From Bacillota bacterium (GTDB taxonomy: Bacteria > Bacillota > Clostridia > DSM-8532): a stretch of DNA of 44,991 nucleotides. Below the pieces are notes generated by a model that was not told where the DNA came from, made no database searches, and worked only from the letters and a program-made list of their open reading frames with translations. The stretch is taken from assembly GCA_023411795.1 (NCBI GenBank), contig JAEYOK010000052.1:1-44991 (forward strand). The letters run 5' to 3'. Of the stretch, positions 1 to 9,012 are shown one piece after another. Made by a program: the position numbers and the translations under genes. Position 1 is the first letter of the stretch, and each line of letters starts with the position of its first letter.

Positions 1-124
1 CCCGACATCCGGCTTCCTTCAGATTCCACCTCACGATGGACACCCTTGCCTTCGGCTATATCCTTCCCACTACCGGGCGGATTAGGGATTTGCACCCATT
101 GGAACGTGCGCCCGCCGGGCGCAC
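1..124 (-). mobile_element. Group II intron (class IIC-like), 5' end only
   Basis: Read on the minus strand from 124 downward, the sequence opens with GTGCGCCCGGC, the typical 5' splice-site start of bacterial group II introns. It continues through blocks typical of domain I, including CAAGGGTGTCC and GTGGAATCTGAAGGAAGC, which I recall from the Oceanobacillus iheyensis group IIC intron. The element lies directly after the T-tract of the rpoC terminator, the known preferred target of class C introns. The rest (remaining domain I, any reverse transcriptase ORF, domains V-VI) is beyond the left edge, so I cannot say whether it is intact. The class call is inference from motif and site. Confidence 0.85.
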
Positions 125-165
125 ATATAAATAAAACTGTCCCGCATGTTATGCGGGACAGTTTT
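125..165 (-). terminator. Intrinsic terminator of rpoC
   Basis: A perfect 11-bp stem (137-147 with 151-161) closes a 3-nt loop 30 bases after the rpoC stop. On the minus strand it is followed by a T-rich tract (TTTTATTTATAT). The flanking A/T runs extend the stem and make it potentially bidirectional. The group II intron begins at the last base of the T-tract. Confidence 0.9.
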
Positions 166-191
166 TGTTATTGTATCAAAATTCTATTTTC

Positions 192-3100
192 TCACATGTT
201 TGAGTTTCCATCATTGATGTCTAACTCAACATCACGATATTTTGACATTCCGGTTCCTGCAGGTATCAGCTTACCAATAATGATGTTCTCCTTTAGACCA
301 ATCAGAGGATCGATCTTACCCTTTATAGCTGCCTCTGTCAGAACTCTGGTTGTTTCCTGGAAGGATGCTGCAGACAGGAAGGACTCGGTTGCCAATGAAG
401 CCTTTGTAATACCAAGCAGCGAGCGCTTGCCTTCAGCTGGACGTAAACCTTGCTCTTCAGCCAACTTGTTTTTCTCTTCAAATTCAAACATATCCACCAG
501 GCTACCGGGTAGCAAATCTGTATCTCCGGCTTCGTCAATCTTAACCTTTCGGAGCATCTGCCTTACTATGACCTCTATATGCTTATCGTTGATATCAACA
601 CCCTGAAGTCTGTAAACTTTTTGAACTTCCTGAAGCAGATATCTCTGAACAGCCTGAACTCCCTTGATTTTCAATATATCATGGGGGTTTACAGAACCTT
701 CTGTAAGTTCATCGCCGGCTTCGATTATATCGCCATCCGCTACCTTGATTGAAGAGCCGTATGGAATCAAGTAAGTCTTTGCTTCACCTGTTTCATTGTC
801 AACAACTTCGATATCACGTCTCTTCTTTGTATCCTTGATAGTTACTTTACCGGCTATCTCAGATACTATAGCCAAGCCCTTAGGTTTACGAGCTTCAAAA
901 AGTTCTTCAACACGTGGAAGACCCTGTGTAATGTCGTCACCGGCAACACCACCGGTATGGAACGTACGCATTGTAAGCTGTGTTCCAGGTTCACCTATGG
1001 ATTGAGCCGCTATAAATCCTACTGCTTCACCGGAATTACATTCCTCACCATTTGCCAGGTTTATTCCGTAGCATTTAGCACATACACCCACGCGAGAACG
1101 GCAGGTTAGAACGGAACGAATTTTCATCTTGCGATAGCCGGCTTTTTCAACCTTCTCAGCCAAATCCTCAGTGATACGGGTATTAGCATTCACTATGATT
1201 TCACCGGTATTGGGGTCAACAATATCCTCAGGAGCATAACGTCCGGTAAGGCGCTCTGCCAACCCTTCTATTGTCTTACCGCTTATAACAATAGGAGCTA
1301 TTTCTATACCGTCAGTTGTACCACAGTCATCCTCACGAATGATAACATCCTGAGAAACGTCCACAAGACGTCTGGTGAGGTAACCTGAGTCAGCCGTACG
1401 AAGAGCTGTATCTGCAAGTCCTTTTCTGGCACCATGGGTTGAAATAAAGTATTCCAAAACGTTCAGACCTTCACGGAAATTAGAACGGATAGGAATTTCA
1501 ATGGTTTCACCTGATGTATCGGCCATTAGTCCACGCATACCACCCAGCTGTCTTATCTGGTTGATGTTACCACGGGCTCCTGACTGGGACATCATGTAAA
1601 CAGGATTAAAGCGATCAAGTGATGCAATAAGGGCATTCTTGATATCCTCAGTTGTTTTGTTCCAAGCAGAGATTATCGCACTCTTACGCTCTTCTTTATT
1701 ATATAGACCATTCTTATAGTGTCTCTCAATTTCATCAACTTTTTTATCAGTATCATCCAAATACTTCTGTTTAACCTCAGGAATTGTCATGTCTGTAATA
1801 CCTATGGTAACAGCGCCTTTGGTGGAATACTTAAAGCCCAGGGACTTTATATTATCAAGAACTTCTGCTGTCTTATTTGTTCCGTTTACTCTGATGCAAC
1901 GCTCAATAATCTTACCCAGTTCTTTCTTTCCTACAAGGAAATCTATCTCAGGGTTAAACATGGTTTCCGGATTAGTTCTGTCCACATATCCAAGATTTTG
2001 AGGAATCGCTTCATTGAATATTATCTTACCGACTGTAGTACTAACAAGTCTGAAACGAAGTTCTCCATCAATTTCTTTAAAGATACGTACCTTTATGCGG
2101 GAATGCAGGTCAATAACCCCGTTTTGGTAAGCCATAACAGCTTCATCTGAATTAGCAAAAACCTTACCTTCACCTTTAACACCGTTAATTACATTACCGG
2201 CCTCATCCTTTTCAGCCAACTTCTCGATGGTCAGGAAATAGCTTCCTAATACCATGTCCTGAGTAGGCACTGTAACAGGCTTACCATCTTGTGGCTTTAA
2301 CAGGTTGTTTGCAGATAACATTAAAATACGGGCTTCAGCCTGTGCTTCTGCTGAGAGAGGTACGTGAACAGCCATCTGGTCACCATCGAAGTCTGCATTA
2401 TAAGCTGTACAGACCAGAGGATGAAGCTTAATTGCACGACCTTCAACTAATACTGGTTCAAAAGCCTGAATACCAAGTCTGTGAAGAGTCGGAGCACGGT
2501 TTAACAGGACAGGATGACCTTTGATAACTTCCTCTAAAACATCCCATACCTCAGTTTTAACCTTTTCGACCATTCTCTTAGCACTCTTAATATTGTGAGC
2601 TAATCCTCTTTCAACGAGCTTCTTCATAACAAAAGGTTTGAAAAGCTCTAATGCCATTTCCTTAGGAAGACCACATTGGTAAATCTTCAACTCCGGACCA
2701 ACAACGATAACCGAACGGCCTGAGTAGTCTACACGTTTACCTAGAAGGTTCTGACGGAAACGACCTTGCTTACCCTTTAACATATCAGAAAGGGATTTCA
2801 GAGGACGGTTGCCAGGACCTGTAACAGGGCGTCCGCGACGACCGTTATCTATAAGAGCGTCAACAGCTTCCTGAAGCATACGCTTTTCATTTCTGACGAT
2901 TATTTCAGGAGCTCCCAGATCCAATAGTCTCTTCAAACGGTTATTACGGTTAATAACTCTCCTGTAAAGATCGTTAAGGTCAGATGTGGCGAAACGTCCG
3001 CCGTCCAATTGAACCATGGGTCGAAGTTCGGGTGGAATAACGGGAACAACGTCCAGTATCATCCATTCAGGTTTATTACCTGAACCTCTAAAGGCTTCAA

Positions 3101-3737
3101 CCACCTCAAGGCGTTTAATTGCACGAATCTTTTTCTGACCGTTTGTACCTTCAACTTCCTCACGCAGCTCCTTGGAGAGACTCTCCAAATCCATGGATGA
3201 CAAAAGCTCTTTAACTGCTTCCGCACCCATACCTGCTCTAAAGTTGCTGCCAAACTTTTCTATACTTTCACGGTACTCTTTTTCATTTAACACTTGTTTT
3301 TGTGAAAGAGGAGTACTACCTGGATCAATAACTACGTAAGAAGCAAAGTAAAGTACCTTTTCAAGAGCTCTTGGGGACATGTCTAAAAGAAGTCCCATAC
3401 GGCTTGGTATCCCTTTGAAATACCATATATGTGAAACAGGAGCCGCAAGCTCAATATGGCCCATGCGCTCTCTGCGCACCTTGGAACGGGTAACTTCAAC
3501 GCCACAGCGATCGCATATTATGCCCTTATATCTGACACGCTTATACTTACCGCAATGACACTCCCAATCTCTGGTAGGACCAAAAATCCTTTCACAGAAC
3601 AAACCATCTCGTTCCGGTTTGAGTGTCCTGTAGTTAATGGTTTCAGGCTTTTTAACTTCGCCTCTTGACCATTCACGGATTTTTTCCGGGGAGGCAAGAC
3701 CTATTTTTATTGCATCAAAATTGTTTAATTCAAACAT
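192..3737 (-). CDS. rpoC: DNA-directed RNA polymerase subunit beta'
   Basis: This is the largest catalytic subunit of RNA polymerase, 1181 aa, close to the Bacillus/Clostridium length. The N-terminal zinc site has Cys60, 62, 75 and 78. The absolutely conserved NADFDGDQMA motif at 447-456 carries the three aspartates that bind the catalytic magnesium. A second cysteine cluster (CRSRVGVCAKC) lies near residue 880. It starts 14 bp after rpoB and is surely co-transcribed with it. It ends in a strong terminator. Usually rpoC is followed by an L7Ae-like gene and rpsL-rpsG-fusA-tuf; here the transcription unit stops and a group II intron follows. Confidence 0.98.
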   Translation of the reverse strand: MFELNNFDAIKIGLASPEKIREWSRGEVKKPETINYRTLKPERDGLFCERIFGPTRDWECHCGKYKRVRYKGIICDRCGVEVTRSKVRRERMGHIELAAPVSHIWYFKGIPSRMGLLLDMSPRALEKVLYFASYVVIDPGSTPLSQKQVLNEKEYRESIEKFGSNFRAGMGAEAVKELLSSMDLESLSKELREEVEGTNGQKKIRAIKRLEVVEAFRGSGNKPEWMILDVVPVIPPELRPMVQLDGGRFATSDLNDLYRRVINRNNRLKRLLDLGAPEIIVRNEKRMLQEAVDALIDNGRRGRPVTGPGNRPLKSLSDMLKGKQGRFRQNLLGKRVDYSGRSVIVVGPELKIYQCGLPKEMALELFKPFVMKKLVERGLAHNIKSAKRMVEKVKTEVWDVLEEVIKGHPVLLNRAPTLHRLGIQAFEPVLVEGRAIKLHPLVCTAYNADFDGDQMAVHVPLSAEAQAEARILMLSANNLLKPQDGKPVTVPTQDMVLGSYFLTIEKLAEKDEAGNVINGVKGEGKVFANSDEAVMAYQNGVIDLHSRIKVRIFKEIDGELRFRLVSTTVGKIIFNEAIPQNLGYVDRTNPETMFNPEIDFLVGKKELGKIIERCIRVNGTNKTAEVLDNIKSLGFKYSTKGAVTIGITDMTIPEVKQKYLDDTDKKVDEIERHYKNGLYNKEERKSAIISAWNKTTEDIKNALIASLDRFNPVYMMSQSGARGNINQIRQLGGMRGLMADTSGETIEIPIRSNFREGLNVLEYFISTHGARKGLADTALRTADSGYLTRRLVDVSQDVIIREDDCGTTDGIEIAPIVISGKTIEGLAERLTGRYAPEDIVDPNTGEIIVNANTRITEDLAEKVEKAGYRKMKIRSVLTCRSRVGVCAKCYGINLANGEECNSGEAVGFIAAQSIGEPGTQLTMRTFHTGGVAGDDITQGLPRVEELFEARKPKGLAIVSEIAGKVTIKDTKKRRDIEVVDNETGEAKTYLIPYGSSIKVADGDIIEAGDELTEGSVNPHDILKIKGVQAVQRYLLQEVQKVYRLQGVDINDKHIEVIVRQMLRKVKIDEAGDTDLLPGSLVDMFEFEEKNKLAEEQGLRPAEGKRSLLGITKASLATESFLSAASFQETTRVLTEAAIKGKIDPLIGLKENIIIGKLIPAGTGMSKYRDVELDINDGNSNM

Positions 3738-3751
3738 CGCCTGTCACCCTC

Positions 3752-6700
3752 CTATATTTCATCATCGTCAGTGATATCTTCGTCTAGACCGAACAAATCA
3801 CCGACAATGTCCTCGTTGAGCTCGTTACCTTCCGAAATATCACCGATATCCAGAGAGTCAATCTCAAACTCTTCATCGATAACATTCTGTCCATCTTCAT
3901 CATCAAGATCAAGATAGGACAAGGACTCATCCTCACGGCCTTCGATATTTACATCAAGCTCCTCAAGGTCATCATAGACGGATTCTTTTATTTCAATTTC
4001 TTCATGCTTATCGCTAAATACCTTAACATCCAGCGCAAGGCTCTGAAGCTCCTTCATAAGAACTTTGAATGATTCCGGAATACCCGGTTCTGGTACATTT
4101 TCACCCTTTACGATTGCCTCATAGGTTTTAACACGACCCACTACATCGTCGGATTTTACAGTTAATACTTCTTGCAGCGAATAAGCTGCTCCGTAAGCTG
4201 CAAGAGCCCAAACTTCCATTTCACCGAAACGCTGGCCGCCAAATTGAGCTTTACCGCCCAAGGGTTGCTGTGTAACCAGTGAATATGGACCGGTAGAACG
4301 GGCATGAATCTTATCATCAACCAAATGCGCAAGCTTGAGATAATACATATAACCCACTGTTACACGATTATCAAAAGGTTCTCCTGTACGTCCGTCATAT
4401 AGAACCGTCTTACCATCTTTAGGAAGTCCGGCTTTTTCAAGGGTTTCAAAGATGTCTTCCTCTCCTGCACCATCAAATACAGGGGTCGCAATCTTCCAGC
4501 CCAAAACCTTTGCAGCATAACCAAGATGTACCTCAAGCACCTGCCCGATGTTCATACGGGAAGGAACGCCCAGAGGATTCAACACAATCTGTAATGGTGT
4601 GCCATCAGGTAGGAACGGCATGTCCTCCATGGGCAGAATTCTTGAAATAACACCTTTATTACCATGACGGCCGGCCATTTTATCACCCACAGAGATTTTT
4701 CTCTTCTGGGCGATATACACGCGAACTAGTTGGTTAACTCCGGGAGGTAATTCATCTCCATTTTCACGGGTGAATACCTTAACGTCAACTATAATACCTG
4801 ATTCACCATGAGGTACTCTTAATGATGTATCGCGAACTTCTCTGGCTTTCTCACCGAATATTGCTCGAAGCAGTCTCTCTTCTGCAGTAAGCTCGGTTTC
4901 TCCCTTAGGTGTTACCTTGCCCACCAGAATATCTCCCGAGCGAACCTCTGCACCAATACGGATAATTCCTCGCTCGTCCAAATCCTTTAATGAATCCTCA
5001 CCTACATTAGGAATGTCACGGGTTATCTCTTCAGGTCCCAGCTTTGTATCACGGGACTCGGATTCGTACTCCTCGATATGAATTGAGGTATATACATCAT
5101 CGCGAACAAGCTCTTCAGATATCAGAATAGCATCCTCGTAGTTATAACCTTCCCAGGTCATAAAGCCTATGAGAACATTCTTGCCCAGAGCTATTTCACC
5201 GTTGTCAGTAGACGGACCATCGGCCAAGATATCACCTTCTGTAACCTTCTCTCCCTTTTTAACAATAGGTCTCTGGTTAATACATGTACCCTGGTTGGAA
5301 CGCTTATATTTCAGTAATTTATATTGATCTTTCTGACCTTTTGTATTCCTAACGACTATTTCACTGGCTGTTACCTTCTCAACAACACCAGAGTTTTTAG
5401 CAACTATACAAACACCGGAGTCCTTAGCGGCGCGGTATTCTATACCTGTTCCTATCAGCGGAGCCTGTGGTTTAATCAACGGAACCGCCTGACGCTGCAT
5501 GTTAGAACCCATAAGGGCACGGTTAGCATCGTCATTTTCAAGGAATGGAATCATGGCTGTTGCAACAGATACAAGCTGTTTTGGCGAAACGTCCATGTAG
5601 TCTACTTTATTTCTATCAACCTCCAGGATTTGATCCAAGAAGCGGCAACCAACACGCTTGTTAATAAAATACCCATCCTTGTCCAGAGGCTCATTGGCTT
5701 CTGCAACCATGTAGATATCTTCAACGTCGGCTGTCATATAATCTGTCTGGTCTGTAACACGCCCATGCTCCTTGTCAACCTTACGATAGGGTGCCTCAAT
5801 AAAACCGTAATCGTTAATACGGGCATAGGTACTTAATGAACCTATCAAACCTATATTAGGACCTTCAGGGGTCTCAATGGGGCACATACGTCCGTAGTGA
5901 GAGTGGTGAACGTCACGAACTTCAAAGCTTGCACGGTCACGGGAAAGTCCGCCAGGACCCAATGCGCTTAAACGACGTTTGTGTGTCAGCTCAGCCAGAG
6001 GATTGGTTTGATCCATAAACTGAGACAGCTGGCTTGATCCAAAGAACTCTTTAATAGCAGCCGCTACAGGACGGATATTAATAAGAGCCTGAGGAGTAAC
6101 CGCGTCTATATCTTGAATTGTCATTCTTTCTCTGACAACTCTCTCCATACGAGCAAGACCTATGCGGAACTGGTTCTGAAGCAATTCGCCTACAGAACGG
6201 AGACGACGGTTGCCCAGATGGTCAATGTCATCAGTATGTCCTATTCCGTGGTCCAGATTTAAAATGTAGTTAACAGAAGCTACGATGTCTTCCTTGGTTA
6301 TGTTCTTAGGCATCAGATTATCACGGTTCTCTTTGAGAATCGCAATTAATTCAGATTCTTTAGCGGCTTTATTCTCTTCTAAAATAGCCGTTAAAACATC
6401 ATAACGAACCTTCTCGTTAATCTCTGCCAAAGCGGGATCAAAAGAAATATAATCATTGATATCAACGGTTAGATTTCCGATAACCTTTACCGACTTGCCT
6501 TCGATATCAACGTACACAACATTGACACCTGAATTTTGAATCTTCCAGGCTGTTTCTTCGTTTATCTCTTCGCCGGCTTTGACAAAAACCTTCTTGCCGT
6601 TTAAGCTCTTTACATCCTCCGCAGCTATTTGATTTCTGATGCGGTTAGCTAAAGCAAGCTTTTTATTAAACTTGTAACGCCCTACATTAGATAAATCATA

Positions 6701-7492
6701 CCGCTTAGGATCAAAAAACAGGTTATTAATTAAAGTGGTCGCACTTTCCTCCGTTGGAGGCTCGCCGGGACGAAGGCGCTTATACACTTCAAATAAGCCT
6801 TCTTCCCTACTTTTAGTTCCGTCCTTGACAATTGTAGCCTGGAGCTTTGGCTCTTCTCCCAGAAGGTCAATAAGCTCAGCGTCGGTACCAAAACCTAAAG
6901 CACGAAGGAATTGTGTGATAGGCAATTTTCTGGTTCTATCTATTCTTACATAAATAACTTCCCCAGAATCGGTCTCATATTCGAGCCACGCACCACGATA
7001 TGGAATAACTGTATTAGAATAAAGGTTATTCCCGTTTTTATCTTTTTCTCTAGAGTAATACACACCCGGAGAGCGCACCAACTGGCTTACGATAACACGC
7101 TCAGCTCCGTTGATAACAAAAGTTCCGGTATCGGTCATGAGAGGAAAATCTCCCATAAAGATTTCCTGTTCTTTAACTTCACCTGTTTCTTTATTGATGA
7201 GACGTACCTTGACCTTTAATGGTGCTGAATAAGTAGAGTCTCTTTCTTTGCACTCTTCAACCGAATATTTTATATTCTCGGTTTCAAGAGTATAACCGAT
7301 GAACTCCATTATCAGATTACCTGTGTAATCGGTAATCGGAGATACATCTCTTAATACTTCCTTTAAGCCTTCCTTAAGGAACTGATTGTAAGAATTCTTC
7401 TGAATCTCAATCAGGTTCGGCATGTCAAGGACTTCGTTGATTCGGGAGTAACTCATCCTGGTAGTTCTTCCCATTTGCACTTCATGAACCAT
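3752..7492 (-). CDS. rpoB: DNA-directed RNA polymerase subunit beta
   Basis: This 1246-aa subunit forms, with beta', the RNA polymerase catalytic core. The rifampicin pocket near residues 482-510 reads GSSQLSQFMDQTNPL then THKRRLSALGPGG. It has the usual Gln, Asp, His and Ser at the classic resistance positions, so the protein looks rifampicin-sensitive. The C-terminus beyond the conserved core (roughly the last 75 residues) is a very acidic tail rich in D/E, as seen in several clostridia. The ATG at 7492 follows AGGTGAT at good spacing. The gene is not preceded by rplJ-rplL, as it normally is, but by a roughly 450-bp spacer, so it must have its own promoter. Confidence 0.98.
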   Translation of the reverse strand: MVHEVQMGRTTRMSYSRINEVLDMPNLIEIQKNSYNQFLKEGLKEVLRDVSPITDYTGNLIMEFIGYTLETENIKYSVEECKERDSTYSAPLKVKVRLINKETGEVKEQEIFMGDFPLMTDTGTFVINGAERVIVSQLVRSPGVYYSREKDKNGNNLYSNTVIPYRGAWLEYETDSGEVIYVRIDRTRKLPITQFLRALGFGTDAELIDLLGEEPKLQATIVKDGTKSREEGLFEVYKRLRPGEPPTEESATTLINNLFFDPKRYDLSNVGRYKFNKKLALANRIRNQIAAEDVKSLNGKKVFVKAGEEINEETAWKIQNSGVNVVYVDIEGKSVKVIGNLTVDINDYISFDPALAEINEKVRYDVLTAILEENKAAKESELIAILKENRDNLMPKNITKEDIVASVNYILNLDHGIGHTDDIDHLGNRRLRSVGELLQNQFRIGLARMERVVRERMTIQDIDAVTPQALINIRPVAAAIKEFFGSSQLSQFMDQTNPLAELTHKRRLSALGPGGLSRDRASFEVRDVHHSHYGRMCPIETPEGPNIGLIGSLSTYARINDYGFIEAPYRKVDKEHGRVTDQTDYMTADVEDIYMVAEANEPLDKDGYFINKRVGCRFLDQILEVDRNKVDYMDVSPKQLVSVATAMIPFLENDDANRALMGSNMQRQAVPLIKPQAPLIGTGIEYRAAKDSGVCIVAKNSGVVEKVTASEIVVRNTKGQKDQYKLLKYKRSNQGTCINQRPIVKKGEKVTEGDILADGPSTDNGEIALGKNVLIGFMTWEGYNYEDAILISEELVRDDVYTSIHIEEYESESRDTKLGPEEITRDIPNVGEDSLKDLDERGIIRIGAEVRSGDILVGKVTPKGETELTAEERLLRAIFGEKAREVRDTSLRVPHGESGIIVDVKVFTRENGDELPPGVNQLVRVYIAQKRKISVGDKMAGRHGNKGVISRILPMEDMPFLPDGTPLQIVLNPLGVPSRMNIGQVLEVHLGYAAKVLGWKIATPVFDGAGEEDIFETLEKAGLPKDGKTVLYDGRTGEPFDNRVTVGYMYYLKLAHLVDDKIHARSTGPYSLVTQQPLGGKAQFGGQRFGEMEVWALAAYGAAYSLQEVLTVKSDDVVGRVKTYEAIVKGENVPEPGIPESFKVLMKELQSLALDVKVFSDKHEEIEIKESVYDDLEELDVNIEGREDESLSYLDLDDEDGQNVIDEEFEIDSLDIGDISEGNELNEDIVGDLFGLDEDITDDDEI

Positions 7493-7656
7493 TGATAATC
7501 ACCTCGTATGAATTGCATATTTTGGTGGAATAGACATAAAAATATAGACAGGGAAAATATCCATTCTGGTTTGCATAAATCCAGTCAGGTTATAAATTTA
7601 AGTAAATAATTCCAATATATCATTCTCCCGATCTATATATTTTCATCTAAAGATTA

Positions 7657-7684
7657 TTGACACGTATTGTATCATTCATACAAT
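7657..7684 (+). promoter_or_regulatory. Candidate plus-strand sigma-A promoter
   Basis: TTGACA (7657-7662), a 16-bp spacer and TACAAT (7679-7684) form a near-consensus promoter pointing away from rpoB. It is followed about 100 bp later by a plus-strand intrinsic terminator, so it may drive a short transcript. Confidence 0.45.
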
Positions 7685-7690
7685 TGTGCT

Positions 7691-7820
7691 ATTATAATAT
7701 AGGAAATATCGTAAACATGCACAAAATTAAAGTGGAATACAATACCTGCAAATTTAATAATGCAGTTAATAATTTTAACACAGACAAAACCCAATGTCAA
7801 CAAAATGCATTGGGTTTTTA
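7691..7820 (+). ncRNA. Candidate ~130-nt small RNA divergent from rpoB
   Basis: The region is bounded by the plus-strand promoter at 7657-7684 and a hairpin plus T-run ending at 7819. No family is recognised. It also contains a 35-codon ORF (ATG 7717, TAA ending 7824) preceded by a weak AGGAAA. Its last codons run through the terminator stem, so coding is doubtful. An alternative reading is that only the terminator is real, serving the minus-strand truA unit. This is inference from signals only. Confidence 0.3.
7787..7819 (+). terminator. Intrinsic terminator, better on plus strand
   Basis: A 10-bp stem (AAACCCAATG at 7787-7796 with CATTGGGTTT at 7808-7817) has an 11-nt loop. On the plus strand it runs into TTTTTATT. 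On the minus strand the tract is TTTTGTCTG, so it could also end the truA transcription unit. Confidence 0.65.
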
Positions 7821-7940
7821 TTAAATGATTTTTTCAATTTTATTATATTATTATAACTTAAATTCTTGGAAATTCAGTATAAATCAAGCTGATTATTATT
7901 AATATGTTTTTTGGGTAATTTTATCCCGCCCGTAATTAAG

Positions 7941-8267
7941 TTATTCTAATTTAATTTCGAATCGTTCAAACATGACCGGATTAAAAAACTGATCTGCGTT
8001 AAATGATGTCCTCCTAAACCTCACATACTCACGGGTATTCTTTGTCAACCATATAGGAACATCAATGGCAAGGAGAGCACATAAACCCAAAAGGCTTTTT
8101 TCCAATCTGTCCTGATAGGTCCCTTCACTGTCGTCAATCTCAAATGTTTTTTCTATTAATGTCGTGGTACCTTTTATAAGCTTTCCGCTCATCTTCATAG
8201 TATTTCCCCTCAAAACAACCTGCAGTTTCTCACAGTCTGACGTGGGTAATAAAGATCCCAATCTCAA
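7941..8267 (-). CDS. Hypothetical protein, downstream of and overlapping truA
   Basis: This is a 108-aa protein of no family I recognise. It overlaps the 3' end of truA by 4 bp, the spacing of a translationally coupled gene, and it runs without interruption to a stop at 7941. No signal peptide or membrane segment is evident. The sequence is soluble-looking, with mixed charge and a short hydrophobic stretch (LLGLCALLAIDVPIWL) near residues 60-75. A later ATG (MKMSGKLIKG, residue 24) could be the true start, but the coupling favours the longer form. The product is probably real but its function is unknown. Confidence 0.6.
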   Translation of the reverse strand: MRLGSLLPTSDCEKLQVVLRGNTMKMSGKLIKGTTTLIEKTFEIDDSEGTYQDRLEKSLLGLCALLAIDVPIWLTKNTREYVRFRRTSFNADQFFNPVMFERFEIKLE

Positions 8268-8998
8268 TAGTAAACCTTCATAAGATATAATCCCCCGGGT
8301 GGGGCAGTTATACCTATTAAATTCCGATTTCCGCTTTCTATGGCCTCGGAAATAATTCCAGGCTTTAATCTGCCTTTACCTATGTCAGCCATTGTTCCAA
8401 CCATAATTCTTACCATATTATATAGGAAACCGTCACCCTCGGTGTCAAATATAAATAAATCTCCGTCTTTTCGCCATTCTGACTGAAATATAGTTCTATC
8501 AAATGTTTTTACACTGTGACCTGAAGCACAGAACGCTCTAAAGCAGTGATGGCCTAAAAAAAGTTTAGCTGCTTCATTCATAACCTCAATATCAAGGTTT
8601 TCCCTAATATGCCACGCTCTATTTGCCCATAACGCTGACTTTTGAGGTCTGTTAATGATAATATACCTATAATGTTTACCCTTGGCTGAAAACCGGGCAT
8701 GGAAGCCCTCGTCAACTTCCACCGATGATACTATGGAAATATTATCAGGTAAAAAGGTGTTAAGCGCAGGAGTAAATTTTTCAGCCGGAATATTTGAGGC
8801 AGTATAGAAGCTGGCAACCTGGCCATATGCATGGACACCGCAGTCTGTTCTACCCGCCCCGTCAGGAACTATGTCCTCTCCGGTAAGCTTTTTAATAGCT
8901 TTACTTAAAACCTCCTGAACACTAAGGGCATTTTTTTGGTACTGCCAGCCGTGGTATCCATATCCGTCATATTCAATTATAAGCTTAATTTTTTTCAT
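8264..8998 (-). CDS. truA: tRNA pseudouridine(38-40) synthase TruA
   Basis: This enzyme isomerises uridines 38-40 of the tRNA anticodon arm. At 244 aa it has the usual size. The signature GAGRTDCGVHA is at 47-57, with catalytic Asp52. The N-terminal YDGYGYHGWQ typical of TruA starts at residue 10. In many Firmicutes truA directly follows ecfT in the rplQ-ecfA1-ecfA2-ecfT-truA-rplM-rpsI string. Here it is separated from ecfT by about 2.8 kb of other genes, and rplM-rpsI are absent downstream. It lies 14 bp after the ROK kinase gene and is probably co-transcribed with it. Confidence 0.95.
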   Translation of the reverse strand: MKKIKLIIEYDGYGYHGWQYQKNALSVQEVLSKAIKKLTGEDIVPDGAGRTDCGVHAYGQVASFYTASNIPAEKFTPALNTFLPDNISIVSSVEVDEGFHARFSAKGKHYRYIIINRPQKSALWANRAWHIRENLDIEVMNEAAKLFLGHHCFRAFCASGHSVKTFDRTIFQSEWRKDGDLFIFDTEGDGFLYNMVRIMVGTMADIGKGRLKPGIISEAIESGNRNLIGITAPPGGLYLMKVYY

Positions 8999-9012
8999 TA
9001 TTACCTGACTGA

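Larger units (their letters stand above)
7493..7940. other. Spacer upstream of rpoB, with overlapping divergent signals
   Basis: No conserved long ORF is visible in these 448 bp. For rpoB, a TATAAT-like -10 on the minus strand sits at 7691-7696, but no convincing -35 stands 16-18 bp from it, so the rpoB promoter is not settled. An inverted repeat (TTGTAT, 5-nt gap, ATACAA) occupies about 7667-7684 and could be an operator. On the plus strand the same stretch carries a better promoter and a downstream terminator (separate entries). The 200-nt rpoB leader contains no recognisable rplJ-type leader or rplJL genes. Confidence 0.5.

Noticed and set aside
46..606. Plus-strand 186-codon frame at the left edge
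   Set aside because: It overlaps the group II intron end, the terminator and rpoC in antisense; its composition mirrors rpoC and no domain is seen.
1719..2150. Plus-strand frame inside rpoC
   Set aside because: It is fully antisense to the conserved rpoC coding sequence, with no ribosome-binding site or recognisable family.
5324..5836. 170-codon plus-strand frame inside rpoB
   Set aside because: It is antisense to invariant rpoB sequence; a shadow frame.
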